Assembly: GCA_009910795.1 (NCBI GenBank)
Contig: VMEE01000076.1
Coordinates: forward strand, 1 to 64,000
Reading direction: 5' to 3'
DNA from: Dehalobacter sp. CP
GTDB lineage: Bacteria > Bacillota_B > Desulfitobacteriia > Desulfitobacteriales > Syntrophobotulaceae
Length of the DNA stretch: 64,000 bases
The notes under the pieces are model-generated. The model was not told the origin of the DNA and searched no databases. It saw nothing but the letters and a program-made list of their open reading frames with translations. Both the position numbers and the translations under genes were made by a program. Positions 16,801 to 26,046 of the stretch are shown here, one piece after another. Numbering within the stretch: the first letter of the stretch is position 1; every line of letters begins with the position of its first letter.

Positions 16801-17715
16801 ATGCTTAAATCAAAAACATTGATTGATGTACACCATCATGCGTTTCTTCCCGAAATGGTTGCTGAAGCGAAGCGCAGCGGAATGCAAGTAGCGGAGTGGA
16901 ATATTGATTACGATCGTGAGGTTATGGAGCGCCTGGGAGTTACGGGGGCCTTGCTATCGCTCCCGGCGCCTTCTCCAGCTAAAATTGTTCGCCAGATCAA
17001 TATTTTCATGGGAGAAATATGCGCAAAGGATCCGAACCACTATGGTCTCCTGGCGAGCCTTCCCTGCCTGAGTGTCGATGACGCCTTAAATGAGATTGCT
17101 TATGCCTATGATGACCTTAATGCTGATGGCTTTATCCTCTTAAGCAATTACAACGGCGTTTATCTCGGTGATGAGCGTATGGAGGAAATTTTAGCGGAAC
17201 TAAACAGGCGGGCGGCAGTCGTCTTTGTTCATCCCGGCAAGCCTGCCGGCGACAATCTGCCTTTATTTGGGCGGGATATTGCAGTTTACGAATTTCCGTT
17301 TGATACAACCCGATCAATAATGGATCTCGTTTACAAGGGAAAGATCGAAAAATACCCCAATATTCGCTGGATTATTGCCCATGCCGGAGGGACAATCCCA
17401 TATCTTGCTCATCGTTTGAGTATTGCTAAAGAATGGAACGGTATCACCCAATCTCCCGCGGAGGTGCTGGCGCCTCTAAGCACGCTTTATTATGAGCTGG
17501 CGCTCTCAGCTTCTCCCTATTCAATCCCCGCCTTGAAAAAATTGGCTGGAGCATCCCATGTCCTTTTCGGGACGGATTTTCCTATGAGGCTTGAAAAAGG
17601 TATAGCCCAAAGCGTAACGGATATTGCTGATAACCTTGGCCTGGAAGAGGATGAACAACATATGATTGCAGCAGAAACCGCATTAAAGCTTTTTCCGCGT
17701 TTTGTAAAAAACTAA
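16801..17715 (+). CDS. Amidohydrolase-2 family protein (ACMSD-like decarboxylase/hydrolase)
   Basis: A 304-residue TIM-barrel metal enzyme of the ACMSD/gamma-resorcylate decarboxylase superfamily. Metal ligands are visible: DVHHHAF (H-x-H, about 8-14), FVHPG (about 141-145), IAHAGG (about 195-200) and FGTDFP (about 258-263). Members decarboxylate or hydrolyse carboxylated aromatic or semialdehyde compounds; the substrate here is not deducible. Its position between rdhABC and a molybdenum hydroxylase would fit processing of an aromatic ring substrate, which is inference. It starts at ATG after AGAAAGGATTAGAAGTT. Confidence 0.85.
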   Translation: MLKSKTLIDVHHHAFLPEMVAEAKRSGMQVAEWNIDYDREVMERLGVTGALLSLPAPSPAKIVRQINIFMGEICAKDPNHYGLLASLPCLSVDDALNEIAYAYDDLNADGFILLSNYNGVYLGDERMEEILAELNRRAAVVFVHPGKPAGDNLPLFGRDIAVYEFPFDTTRSIMDLVYKGKIEKYPNIRWIIAHAGGTIPYLAHRLSIAKEWNGITQSPAEVLAPLSTLYYELALSASPYSIPALKKLAGASHVLFGTDFPMRLEKGIAQSVTDIADNLGLEEDEQHMIAAETALKLFPRFVKN

Positions 17716-17808
17716 AGTGATTCATGGAAGTTGATCAATCGCTTGAACACATTTGGGATCAATATAACGAATATTACTGATCTACTATTTATAAGGAAGG
17801 AGAGGAAA

Positions 17809-18201
17809 ATGAAGATTGCAATAGCTGCCGATGGTTGTGATATGGAGAGTAAGGTTACGGCTAAATTTGCTGATGCCTGCTGGTTATTAATTGTAGAAAT
17901 GGATCGGCAGCGTATTTGCGAAAAAGTTCGCAGGGGAAGTCAAGATACGGAAAATGAAGAGTTCGCAAAAATAATTGTTCAGAGAAATTGCGAGTCGGTG
18001 ATTTGCGGTGAAATTGAGCGGATACCGTTTGAGATACTCGCCGCGGCAGGAGTAACGCGATCATTGGGTGCCGGGCTTACGATACCGGATGCTATTGAAC
18101 ATGAGAATATGTTAGAACTTATTACCGATCATATTGGCGGTACCGGTCACGATTCCCATTCGCATCATGCGGAAACCTGTTCCTGCGGGCATGACGAATG
18201 A
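17809..18201 (+). CDS. NifX/NafY-type dinitrogenase Fe-Mo cofactor-like protein with His/Cys tail
   Basis: A 130-residue protein. Residues 1-105 form the DiNase Fe-Mo-co fold (MKIAIAADG start, GAGLT near the end), used by NifX, NafY and related proteins to carry metal-sulfur clusters. A glycine hinge leads to a tail with five His and two Cys (HDSHSHHAETCSCGHDE), a likely metal-binding extension. ATG 17809 follows AAGGAAGGAGAGG. It sits directly upstream of the molybdenum hydroxylase rather than nif genes, so it may deliver or buffer metal for that enzyme; this is inference. Confidence 0.85.
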   Translation: MKIAIAADGCDMESKVTAKFADACWLLIVEMDRQRICEKVRRGSQDTENEEFAKIIVQRNCESVICGEIERIPFEILAAAGVTRSLGAGLTIPDAIEHENMLELITDHIGGTGHDSHSHHAETCSCGHDE

Positions 18202-18266
18202 CCCGCCAGTCCGAACATTTGCTGAAAAACATGTCAATTCGGAATTAAAAGATTGGAGTGAATCTA

Positions 18267-21101
18267 ATGGCCTTAAGTAAAAAGTTTCTAAATATCAACG
18301 GAGTCGACCGGATGTTTATCTGTGATCCGGAAAAAGACACTTTAGCGACTGCCCTAAGGAGATTAGGGCTGACAGGTACAAAGGTCGGCTGCGGCGTGGG
18401 ACAGTGCGGGTCTTGTTCAATCATCCTGGATGGGAAAGTTGTACGTTCCTGTGCCCGTAAGATAAAAAATATCCCGGAATACGCCAAAGTAGAAACGATT
18501 GAGGGGATTGGCACAGCCACTAACCTTCACCCGCTGCAGCAAGCCTTCATCACTTATGGAGGTGTCCAGTGCGGATTTTGTTCCCCGGGGTTCATTATGT
18601 CGGCGTTGGGGTTATTGAGAGAAAATGTCAATCCTACAAGGGAAGAAGTTCGCGATTGGTTCCAAAAACACCGTAATTTGTGTCGTTGTACAGGATATAA
18701 GCCTATCGTCGACGCTGTTATGGCCGCAGCCAAAGTAATGCGCGGCGAAGCCTCCATGAAAGATATCACGTTTGACATGGAAAAAACGAAAAATGGAATT
18801 TATGGCACGGCTTTGCCCAGACCTTCCGCCTTGGCCAAGGTAACAGGACTGTGCGATTACGGTGACGACATTAAATATAAAATGCCTGAAGGCACCTTGC
18901 ATTTAGCTGTTGTCCAGCCAAAAGTATCTTCTCATGCCAAGATCTTAAGTATAGATACAGCTCCCGCCGAGGCGGTGCCGGGCGTCTATAAAGTCGTAAC
19001 GGCCAAAGATGTTCAAGGTACAAACCGCATGCTGGCTCCAATTTTTAATCCGCGCTCCTTATTGAAAGGAAATGAATTTCCAATTATTGCCGACCAAAAA
19101 ATATGCCGCTATGGGGATGTCGTCGCGGTAGTTATTGCGGATAGCGAGGAAATTGCCCGTGAGGCGGCCAAGAAAGTCATCGTTGAAATTGAATCGTTGC
19201 CGGAATATATGAACCTGTTAGATGCAGTTGTTCCTGATGCCATACCAATTCACGGACAAACTCCTAACATGTTTATGGTGGGAGCCCATATTAAAGGAGA
19301 AGACGCAAGCGAGGTCATTGATAATTCCTTTTGTTCTGTAGAAGGCAGTTTTTATTCCCCCAGGGAAGCTCATCTCTCTATTGAAGGCAATACTATGCAG
19401 GGCTACTGGGATGAACAAGGCAACATGACGATTCACTGCAAAACAATGGCGATTGGTTGGGCCCGGCATGAATTACCCGCCGGAGTTGGCATTCCAATTG
19501 AAAAATTAAGATTGATTGAAAATCCGACCGGAGGCAGTTTCGGTTGGGCATGCAGCGGACTTAACTATGCATTGATGGCAGTATGTCTGATGGTTGTAAA
19601 GGATAGACCGTTAACACTTACTATGTCCTATGAAGAACATCAGCATTTTAGCGGCAAGCGGGCGCCGGGATATACCAACGGCAGGCTAGCCTGTGATGAA
19701 GCAGGCAAACTGACTGCGATGGAATATGATATCGCCCTTGACCGCGGCGCTTTCGCCGACGAGGTAACTGCCGAGCAGTACAAAGCAATGTCTTCAATGG
19801 GTATGCAATACGTCATTCCAAATATAGCCGGGATAGGAAGATGTGCTGTAACCAATCATACTTTCGGCACAGCTTATCGGGGTTTTGGAGCTGTACAGGC
19901 ATATACCGCTTCTGAAGCAATGATGGATATGTTGGCTGAAAAAATGAGGATGGATCCGTTTGAATTCAGATATATCAATCTTCCCCGCGAGGGACAGACC
20001 AACAATACAGGCCATCCTTTTAGAGATTATGTAATGCCAAATATAATGGATAAACTTCGTCCCTATTACCAGAAGGCGCTTGCTGAAGCAAAAGCGGCAA
20101 GCACACCGGAAGTTAAACGCGGTGTCGGCGTCGTTACCTCCATGTTTGGCGTGGCTATGGCCAATATGGATATGGCCGAAATTCATTTGGAATTAAATCC
20201 TGACGACACGGTAACACATTTTAATACTTGGGAGGACCAGGGACAAGGCGGCGATATCGGTACTTTGACGGTTACGCATGAGGCATTAAAACCATTGGGG
20301 CTTTCCGTAGACCAAATCAGACTGCACATGAACGATAGTCATCTTTGCCCTGATTCCGGCGTTGCCGCAGCCAGCCGTTCTCATTTTATGACAGGAAACG
20401 CTGTTATAGACGCCGCCGAAAAACTCATAAGAGCGATGCGCAAGGATGATGGGACTTTCCGAACCTATGACGAGATGGTGGCGGAAGGCATTCCGACAAA
20501 ATATGCTGGCAAGTCCAGCACAAGTTTCGCCGGCCCCAGTGTTAACCCTAATACGCTGGACGGCAATCCGTTCGCATCGCTCATGTATGGCGCTTTCATA
20601 GCCGAAGTGGCTGTCGAAGTATCCACAGGCAAAGCAACATGTCTGGGAATGACCGGGGTAGCCGATGTTGGCAGGATAGGGAATATCCTGTCAGTCGAAG
20701 GGCAGGCCTACGGCGGGCTTTCTCACGGTATTTCATTTGCTCTGCAGACCCAATACGAAGACGTTAAAAAACATGCCACGATGGCAGGCGCAGGAATTCC
20801 TTATATTAAGGACATCCCCGATAATATAAACATTATGTTCATGGACGATAATCCGAGAGCATGCGGTCCTTTCGGCTCCACAGGAGCATCGGAAGTCTTC
20901 CAGTGCAGCCAGCATATGGCGGTGATAAACGCGATCAATAACGCTGTGGGCGTCAGGATTTATGAACTTCCTGCCTCCCCGGAAAAAGTCAAGGCTGCTT
21001 TGGAAGCAAAGGCCAAAGGACAAGAGTTGAAACCGAAAAAATATTTCCTCGGTTCTGATTTTTATGATCAATTGGATTATTTGAAGGCAAACCCATTTTA
21101 G
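18267..21101 (+). CDS. Mop-type molybdenum aldehyde oxidoreductase (DVU1559-like)
   Basis: A 944-residue single-chain enzyme of the xanthine oxidase family. An N-terminal plant-type 2Fe-2S domain (CGVGQCGSC) is followed by a helical 2Fe-2S domain (CGFCSPGF and CRCTGY) and then the two large Moco domains (from about 175). Landmarks are GGSFGW, YRGFGAVQ, EDQGQGGD and the C-terminal GSTGASE, with the Glu expected to act as catalytic base. There is no FAD domain, as in Desulfovibrio Mop (about 907 residues). It oxidises aldehydes or hydroxylates heterocycles in the cytoplasm. Start ATG 18267 follows TTGGAGTG. It is first of a long accessory gene series. Confidence 0.93.
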   Translation: MALSKKFLNINGVDRMFICDPEKDTLATALRRLGLTGTKVGCGVGQCGSCSIILDGKVVRSCARKIKNIPEYAKVETIEGIGTATNLHPLQQAFITYGGVQCGFCSPGFIMSALGLLRENVNPTREEVRDWFQKHRNLCRCTGYKPIVDAVMAAAKVMRGEASMKDITFDMEKTKNGIYGTALPRPSALAKVTGLCDYGDDIKYKMPEGTLHLAVVQPKVSSHAKILSIDTAPAEAVPGVYKVVTAKDVQGTNRMLAPIFNPRSLLKGNEFPIIADQKICRYGDVVAVVIADSEEIAREAAKKVIVEIESLPEYMNLLDAVVPDAIPIHGQTPNMFMVGAHIKGEDASEVIDNSFCSVEGSFYSPREAHLSIEGNTMQGYWDEQGNMTIHCKTMAIGWARHELPAGVGIPIEKLRLIENPTGGSFGWACSGLNYALMAVCLMVVKDRPLTLTMSYEEHQHFSGKRAPGYTNGRLACDEAGKLTAMEYDIALDRGAFADEVTAEQYKAMSSMGMQYVIPNIAGIGRCAVTNHTFGTAYRGFGAVQAYTASEAMMDMLAEKMRMDPFEFRYINLPREGQTNNTGHPFRDYVMPNIMDKLRPYYQKALAEAKAASTPEVKRGVGVVTSMFGVAMANMDMAEIHLELNPDDTVTHFNTWEDQGQGGDIGTLTVTHEALKPLGLSVDQIRLHMNDSHLCPDSGVAAASRSHFMTGNAVIDAAEKLIRAMRKDDGTFRTYDEMVAEGIPTKYAGKSSTSFAGPSVNPNTLDGNPFASLMYGAFIAEVAVEVSTGKATCLGMTGVADVGRIGNILSVEGQAYGGLSHGISFALQTQYEDVKKHATMAGAGIPYIKDIPDNINIMFMDDNPRACGPFGSTGASEVFQCSQHMAVINAINNAVGVRIYELPASPEKVKAALEAKAKGQELKPKKYFLGSDFYDQLDYLKANPF

Positions 21102-21115
21102 GAACTCTCGATCCA

Positions 21116-21156
21116 TTGTGGAATACAGGCTCATTGTATGCGCCTGTATTCCACAA
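21116..21156 (+). promoter_or_regulatory. Perfect 15-bp stem-loop between the oxidoreductase and its partner gene
   Basis: TTGTGGAATACAGGC (21116-21130) is exactly complementary to GCCTGTATTCCACAA (21142-21156), with an 11-base loop. There is no T-run, so termination is unlikely to be efficient. More likely it is an mRNA processing or 3'-end protection hairpin giving more oxidoreductase than accessory protein. It ends 29 bases before the next start. Confidence 0.75.
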
Positions 21157-21184
21157 CAGTCGAAAAACTTAAGAGGTATGTTCT

Positions 21185-23437
21185 ATGGATATTGAAGCTT
21201 TTGAACATTATACAGAGAAATGCTTTCAAGGAGAATGCCCGCCTTGTGTATGTGAATGTCCGCTCAAAGTGGATGTTGGCGCCGTTATCGACAGGGTGCA
21301 AAAGGAGAATTTTACTGCCGCTTACCGTTTGTTCCGGAATCAAGCCTTGTTTCCGCGTATAGTGAGCATGATATGCCATCAGCCATGTAAGAACGTATGC
21401 ATACGCAATTCAGCCGACACGGCAGTCGATTTGCAGTATATCGAACAGGCTTGCGTGGAATTCACGAAGGACAGAGAACCAGTTGACTATAATGTTCCTG
21501 AAAAAAATAAGAGCGTTGCCATCATCGGTGCGGGACTCAGCGGTTTGGCGTGTGCCCTCAAGCTGGCCAGCAAGCGTTATAATGTAACAGTTTACGAAAA
21601 AAAAGATGCTCCGGGCGGAGAACTGGCTGAACGGTTGCCTAAGAGTATCTACCTGCAGGAATTTGAACAAGAATTCAAGCATGTTGCCTATAATCTGGTA
21701 TTGTCTAAAGAAATAAAGGATCTTGCCGAAATTCAGGCGGATGCCGTATATATTGCAACCGGCTCGGACGGAAGTACCTTCGGACTTCAAGAGGGATTGG
21801 ATCTCAACTCGTTAGGGACGAAAAAACAAGGCATTTTTATGGGCGGGAGTATAATGGGCGTCACGCTTGTTGAAGCGATAGAACACGGGATCCGGGCTTC
21901 CCAATCCATAGAAAAGTATTTGAAAGTCGGCCTTATGAACGGTGTGGCTCAGAACGGGGAGAAAAAATCAATCAATCCCAATTTTAGCAAATTGACAGGA
22001 ATGCCTGTAAACCCCCCGGAGAAGACGCATGGTGAAAAGTTTAAGGAACAAGCTGTTGCCGAAGCCAAACGATGTACCAAATGCGATTGCGCCTTGTGTA
22101 AAGACAGCTGCGAATTAATGCAGAGGTTTAAGAAAAATCCGAAACGCATCACGATTGATGTGGTTTCAACATTAAATCCAGGCGACAAAATGCCTGAAAA
22201 AGTGGCCAACAGATTGGTTAATACCTGCAACCAATGTGGGCTGTGTGAAACTGTTTGTCCCGAGAATGTTGATGTGGCGGAATGTTTGCTTCAAGCCAGG
22301 CATTACCTTTTTGAAGACGGCGCCTTGCCTGCAGCCTACCATGATTTCTGGCTGCGGGATATGGAATTTGCCAATTCGGATCAAGCCTATGCCGTGGTTC
22401 TTCCTAAGGCGGAGGAAAACTGCAGGTATCTTTTCTTCCCTGGTTGTCAACTTGGAGCATCTAATCCTGGCAGTGTCATTGCAGGCTATAATTTTCTTAA
22501 AGAAATATGCGCAGACACTTCACTGCTGGTCGGCTGCTGCGGTGTGCCCGCCGATTGGGCAGGGGATGGGGAACTGAGGAACAAAGTTCAGAATAACATC
22601 CTGCAGGAATGGAAAAGTCAGGGAGAACCTACTTTTATCATGGCTTGCCCCACTTGCCTGAAAACATTTAAGCGTTACATACCACAAATCAAAATTATTT
22701 CTTTATACGATGTAATGGTTCGACATGCCCGTCCCCAGTGGAAGGAACTGGGAGGAAACAAGGTTATAGCGGTGTATGATCCTTGCGCCAGCAGATATGA
22801 CAGTCTTATGCAGGAGAGTATCCGAAAGCTGCTTCATGATGCCGGTTATAAGATCGAAGAATTATCCTATCATGGGAAAGAAGCACGTTGCTGCAGCTTT
22901 GGAGGGCATATTCAGATTGCAAATCCCGAACATGTCAGAAATATCGCCAATAATCGGATTCAGGATAATGATAATATTTATGCAACCTACTGCTCAAACT
23001 GCCGTGACACGTTTGCCGCAGCAGGTAAAGAATGCAGCCACATCTTGGATATATTCTTTGACACCGGTTCACCCGCGCGACCGGCACCGGATCTGTCTCA
23101 ACGCAGACGAAACAGGGCTAAACTGGTTAATACGCTGACAGGGAGAGAGATTATCGCGGAAACAGATATTATTGAGAAGGGTTTCTTCATTGAGATTCCA
23201 TCTGAATTAAAAAATAAGATGAATAATGAATTAATTCTGGAAGAGGACGTTTACTCAGTAATTGAATATTGCGAAAGAACAGGGACTAAAGTGCAAAATG
23301 TAAAGACAGGGGAGTTTACGGGCCATTTATTCCAGGGCGTAATAACTTTTTGGGTAACTTATGAAAAAAATGAATCAGGATTTAAACTAAAGCAGGTCTA
23401 CACGCATCGCATGAAAATCGAGGAGAGTAATAAATGA
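21185..23437 (+). CDS. FAD/Fe-S oxidoreductase with CCG domains (DVU1558-like)
   Basis: A 750-residue multidomain redox protein. A glutamate-synthase-like N-terminus with Cys clusters (CPPCVCECP and CHQPCKNVC) precedes an FAD-binding Rossmann site (IIGAGLSGLACAL, about 115). Next come ferredoxin-type motifs CTKCDCALCKDSC and CNQCGLCETVCP (about 296-355) and a heterodisulfide-reductase-like part with two CCG modules (GCCGVPADW and CCSFGGH). It probably takes electrons from the aldehyde oxidoreductase and passes them to a pyridine nucleotide, ferredoxin or a disulfide. The last ~115 residues, after the CCG part, are unassigned. Start 21185 follows AAGAGGT. It overlaps the next gene by four bases. 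Confidence 0.85.
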   Translation: MDIEAFEHYTEKCFQGECPPCVCECPLKVDVGAVIDRVQKENFTAAYRLFRNQALFPRIVSMICHQPCKNVCIRNSADTAVDLQYIEQACVEFTKDREPVDYNVPEKNKSVAIIGAGLSGLACALKLASKRYNVTVYEKKDAPGGELAERLPKSIYLQEFEQEFKHVAYNLVLSKEIKDLAEIQADAVYIATGSDGSTFGLQEGLDLNSLGTKKQGIFMGGSIMGVTLVEAIEHGIRASQSIEKYLKVGLMNGVAQNGEKKSINPNFSKLTGMPVNPPEKTHGEKFKEQAVAEAKRCTKCDCALCKDSCELMQRFKKNPKRITIDVVSTLNPGDKMPEKVANRLVNTCNQCGLCETVCPENVDVAECLLQARHYLFEDGALPAAYHDFWLRDMEFANSDQAYAVVLPKAEENCRYLFFPGCQLGASNPGSVIAGYNFLKEICADTSLLVGCCGVPADWAGDGELRNKVQNNILQEWKSQGEPTFIMACPTCLKTFKRYIPQIKIISLYDVMVRHARPQWKELGGNKVIAVYDPCASRYDSLMQESIRKLLHDAGYKIEELSYHGKEARCCSFGGHIQIANPEHVRNIANNRIQDNDNIYATYCSNCRDTFAAAGKECSHILDIFFDTGSPARPAPDLSQRRRNRAKLVNTLTGREIIAETDIIEKGFFIEIPSELKNKMNNELILEEDVYSVIEYCERTGTKVQNVKTGEFTGHLFQGVITFWVTYEKNESGFKLKQVYTHRMKIEESNK

Positions 23438-23625
23438 AGGATGACGAATTAATCTGCGCAAAATGCAATGTAATGCTTGTACCGTTAAAAACCTCGTTCA
23501 TCTACTTAAAGCACCAATTTCAAGTTGATTTGCCCCGATGCCCGATTTGCGGTCAACTGTATGTTTCCGAAGAGTTGGCCAAAGGCAAAATGGCGGAAGT
23601 TGAGATCCAACTGGAAGACAAATAA
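23434..23625 (+). CDS. Small Cys-pair (zinc-ribbon/redox) protein, DVU1557-like
   Basis: A 63-residue protein with CAKC near the start and CPIC in the second half, four Cys suited to one zinc or a rubredoxin-like site. Its ATGA overlap with the preceding flavin/Fe-S gene shows translational coupling, and it is a likely partner subunit. I recall a DVU1557 redox-protein family of this kind; function is not established. Confidence 0.75.
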   Translation: MKDDELICAKCNVMLVPLKTSFIYLKHQFQVDLPRCPICGQLYVSEELAKGKMAEVEIQLEDK

Positions 23626-23662
23626 CAATGATATCGTCGTCGGATAAAAGGGGGAGAAAGCC

Positions 23663-24124
23663 GTGGCAAATGTAGCAGAACGCATCGCTCAGCTTCGCGC
23701 CCAGGGGTTTCAGTGCAGTCAAATACTTTTGATTTTAGGACTTGAACATCAGGGCAAAAAAAATCCGGATTTAGTCAGAGCAATGGCAGGTCTGGCCAAT
23801 GGTTTGGGTAATTGCGGAAAAGTCTGCGGCGTATTAACGGGATCAGCCTGTTTGCTGGGGTTATATGCCGGAAGAGGGGAACTCGAGGAGCAGAAAAATA
23901 GCGAACTAGAGGACATGATCTCAGATCTTGTTACTTGGTTTGAAGAGAAATATGGCAATGCTTATGGCGGGATTGATTGTGGGATTATCGTAAATGACGA
24001 TCCCTGGAACCGCATGCTGCGCTGTCCGAACATGGTTATCGAAACTTATATGAAAGTTCAGGAAATCCTTAAAGATAATGGTTTTATCGAAGAACAATAT
24101 TCTCAAGAAAATGAGGGATATTAG
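23663..24124 (+). CDS. C-GCAxxG-C-C family protein (DVU1555-like)
   Basis: A 153-residue protein with the spaced Cys pattern of the C_GCAxxG_C_C family: QCSQ (about 19), GNCGKVCGVLTGSACLLG (about 52-69), CGI (about 112) and RCPN (about 125). The family is thought to bind a metal cluster and its activity is unknown. GTG 23663 is used, behind GGGGGAGAAAGCC. It lies 37 bases after the zinc-ribbon gene, within the oxidoreductase locus. Confidence 0.82.
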   Translation: MANVAERIAQLRAQGFQCSQILLILGLEHQGKKNPDLVRAMAGLANGLGNCGKVCGVLTGSACLLGLYAGRGELEEQKNSELEDMISDLVTWFEEKYGNAYGGIDCGIIVNDDPWNRMLRCPNMVIETYMKVQEILKDNGFIEEQYSQENEGY

Positions 24125-24174
24125 ATTTCAATCCATTTTAACTAATAATTTCATGAGTGATAAGGGGGACCACC

Positions 24175-25239
24175 ATGAACATCTATCAAAAATTATTAGA
24201 TGAGTTGAATGCAGGGGCAAAGGCTGTAATGGTTACAGAGCTGGAAAAGGTCCCGGCGGAATATTCTGGAAATAATCAAGGCTATTGCAAAAAAGAATAT
24301 TTTACCGAAGATTGTTTGCAGCAAAGCGGTCTTTATCCTTCTATGCAGCAGTCTTTGTTAAACGGGGAGCTGCAAATCATTGAAAGTCCTGAAGGAAAAA
24401 TTGCGATTATTGAACCTTTTTTCCCGCAGCCGTGCTTGTATGTTTTCGGAGGGGGGCATATTGCGAAACCTTTGACAGAGATGGCTGCAAAGCTGGGATT
24501 TTCTGTGACCGTGGTTGATGACCGTCTTTCTTTTGCCAATAAGGAACGATTTCCGGATGCAGCAAGGGTAATTTGTGAAAGTTTTGACAGGTGTTTTGAA
24601 TTGCTTAGTTTTAATGCTTATACCTATGTGGTCATCGTTACCAGAGGTCACCGGCATGATGCGCAATGTTTAAAAGCCGTAGCGCAAAGAAAATGGGCCT
24701 ATGCCGGAATGATAGGTTCCCGGAGACGGGTAAAAAGCTTAAAAGAACAGCTGTTAAGTGAAGGCTGCCCACGGGAAGTATTGGAAAAAGTAAACGCTCC
24801 GATTGGACTGGAAATTGGCGCAATAACGCCTCAAGAAATCGCCCTCTCTATTCTGGCGCAAGTTGTTAGTTACCGCAGACTGGAGAACCCGGGAATGGGA
24901 AGAGAATCAGCTAAAATCAGTTGGACAGAATTTGACCGTGATGTCCTTGAAGAAATAAGCCGGGGAAAAAATGAGAGAAGAGCGATTGTAACAGTAATCT
25001 CCGCTAAAGGTTCCGTACCAAGGAAAGCCGGGGCAAAGATGCTGGTCTGGCCTGATGGGAAAATCTTAGGAAGTATAGGCGGTGGATGCAGTGAAGGTGC
25101 AGTTATACAAACTGCGATTGATATCGCGCTAAACGGGGGATATAAAATCCAGAATATTGATCTGACAGGAACAATAGCGGAAGATGAAGGAATGGTCTGC
25201 GGCGGCAAGATGCAGGTCTTAATTGAATCTTTGTCTTAA
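24175..25239 (+). CDS. xdhC: XdhC/CoxI-family Moco maturation factor with inverted domain order
   Basis: A 354-residue protein. The XdhC Rossmann domain comes first (about 90-235: FGGGHIAKPL, VVDDR, VIVTRGHRHD, GMIGSRRR, GAITPQEIALSI). The XdhC_CoxI domain comes second (about 260-350: AIVTVISAKGSVPRKAGAKM, then SIGGGCSEG). The usual XdhC order is CoxI domain first. XdhC binds molybdopterin, helps sulfurate Moco and inserts it into xanthine-oxidase-type enzymes. ATG 24175, behind AAGGGGGACCACC, is preferred to GTG 24157. It probably serves the adjacent aldehyde oxidoreductase. Confidence 0.9.
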   Translation: MNIYQKLLDELNAGAKAVMVTELEKVPAEYSGNNQGYCKKEYFTEDCLQQSGLYPSMQQSLLNGELQIIESPEGKIAIIEPFFPQPCLYVFGGGHIAKPLTEMAAKLGFSVTVVDDRLSFANKERFPDAARVICESFDRCFELLSFNAYTYVVIVTRGHRHDAQCLKAVAQRKWAYAGMIGSRRRVKSLKEQLLSEGCPREVLEKVNAPIGLEIGAITPQEIALSILAQVVSYRRLENPGMGRESAKISWTEFDRDVLEEISRGKNERRAIVTVISAKGSVPRKAGAKMLVWPDGKILGSIGGGCSEGAVIQTAIDIALNGGYKIQNIDLTGTIAEDEGMVCGGKMQVLIESLS

Positions 25240-25255
25240 ATAAGGAGATGGAGAT

Positions 25256-25990
25256 ATGGACAAAGAGACAGGCCCTTTAAATAGTTACGAAAAGGAAACA
25301 TTGAAGGAACTTACAGGCGAAACCATGAGGCCGGGAGGGTTTGAAATAACCAAAGAAGCGGTTTCATTTTGCGGATTTCCAAGAGGGGCCAATATTTTGG
25401 ATGTCGGTTGTGGTTCGGGAGCTACGGTCAGGTATTTGATTGAAAATTACGGGATGAATGTTCTGGGTATCGACTGTTCTCAAGTAATGATTGAAAAGGG
25501 TCAAAAGGCGTATCCGGGTTTACCTGTCCTGCAGGGAAGAGCTGAAGATCTGCCTGTCAGTGACGGCGAGATTGATGGGTTACTGATGGAGTGCAGTTTG
25601 TCTTTAATGGAGGATATTGACCTTGTACTGTCGGAGTGTTATCGGGTTTTAAGCGATTCAGGCAGGCTGATCATCAGCGATCTCTATTTTAAAAATAAGC
25701 CGGTTTCCACAGAAGGAATAGATTCGATTCATTCCTACTACACGGGTGCAAGTACTAAGGAGACCTTACTGGCAAAACTGGAAGCCCATAATTTTGAGGT
25801 TGAGTTATGGCAGGATAAATCAGCCTGGCTTTATCAAATGGTTGTTGACAGTATTATTAAGTTTGGCTCGCTTGACAACTTGTGGTATTGTATCTTGCCA
25901 GTTGCTAAAGATCAAAATATTACAAGGGAACAAATTAAGCAATGGAAGCTTGGATATTTTTTATCTATTGCTAAAAAGGTAAACCGCTAA
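25256..25990 (+). CDS. SAM-dependent methyltransferase (DVU1556-like)
   Basis: A 244-residue class I methyltransferase. Motif I ILDVGCGSGATVRYL (about 43-57), an acidic loop GIDCSQ, and motif II/III around LPVSDGEIDGLLMECSL are clear. An N-terminal extension of about 40 residues and a C-terminal helical part could bind substrate. The substrate is unknown. Its place between xdhC and the radical SAM gene suggests action on a cofactor or on a maturation intermediate; this is inference. Start ATG follows AAGGAGATGGAGAT, 16 bases after xdhC. Confidence 0.85.
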   Translation: MDKETGPLNSYEKETLKELTGETMRPGGFEITKEAVSFCGFPRGANILDVGCGSGATVRYLIENYGMNVLGIDCSQVMIEKGQKAYPGLPVLQGRAEDLPVSDGEIDGLLMECSLSLMEDIDLVLSECYRVLSDSGRLIISDLYFKNKPVSTEGIDSIHSYYTGASTKETLLAKLEAHNFEVELWQDKSAWLYQMVVDSIIKFGSLDNLWYCILPVAKDQNITREQIKQWKLGYFLSIAKKVNR

Positions 25991-26046
25991 GGTCACTATA
26001 GGCCGCTTAACCACAAATTTTTTTTAAATTTGTAAGGAGCATTAAT

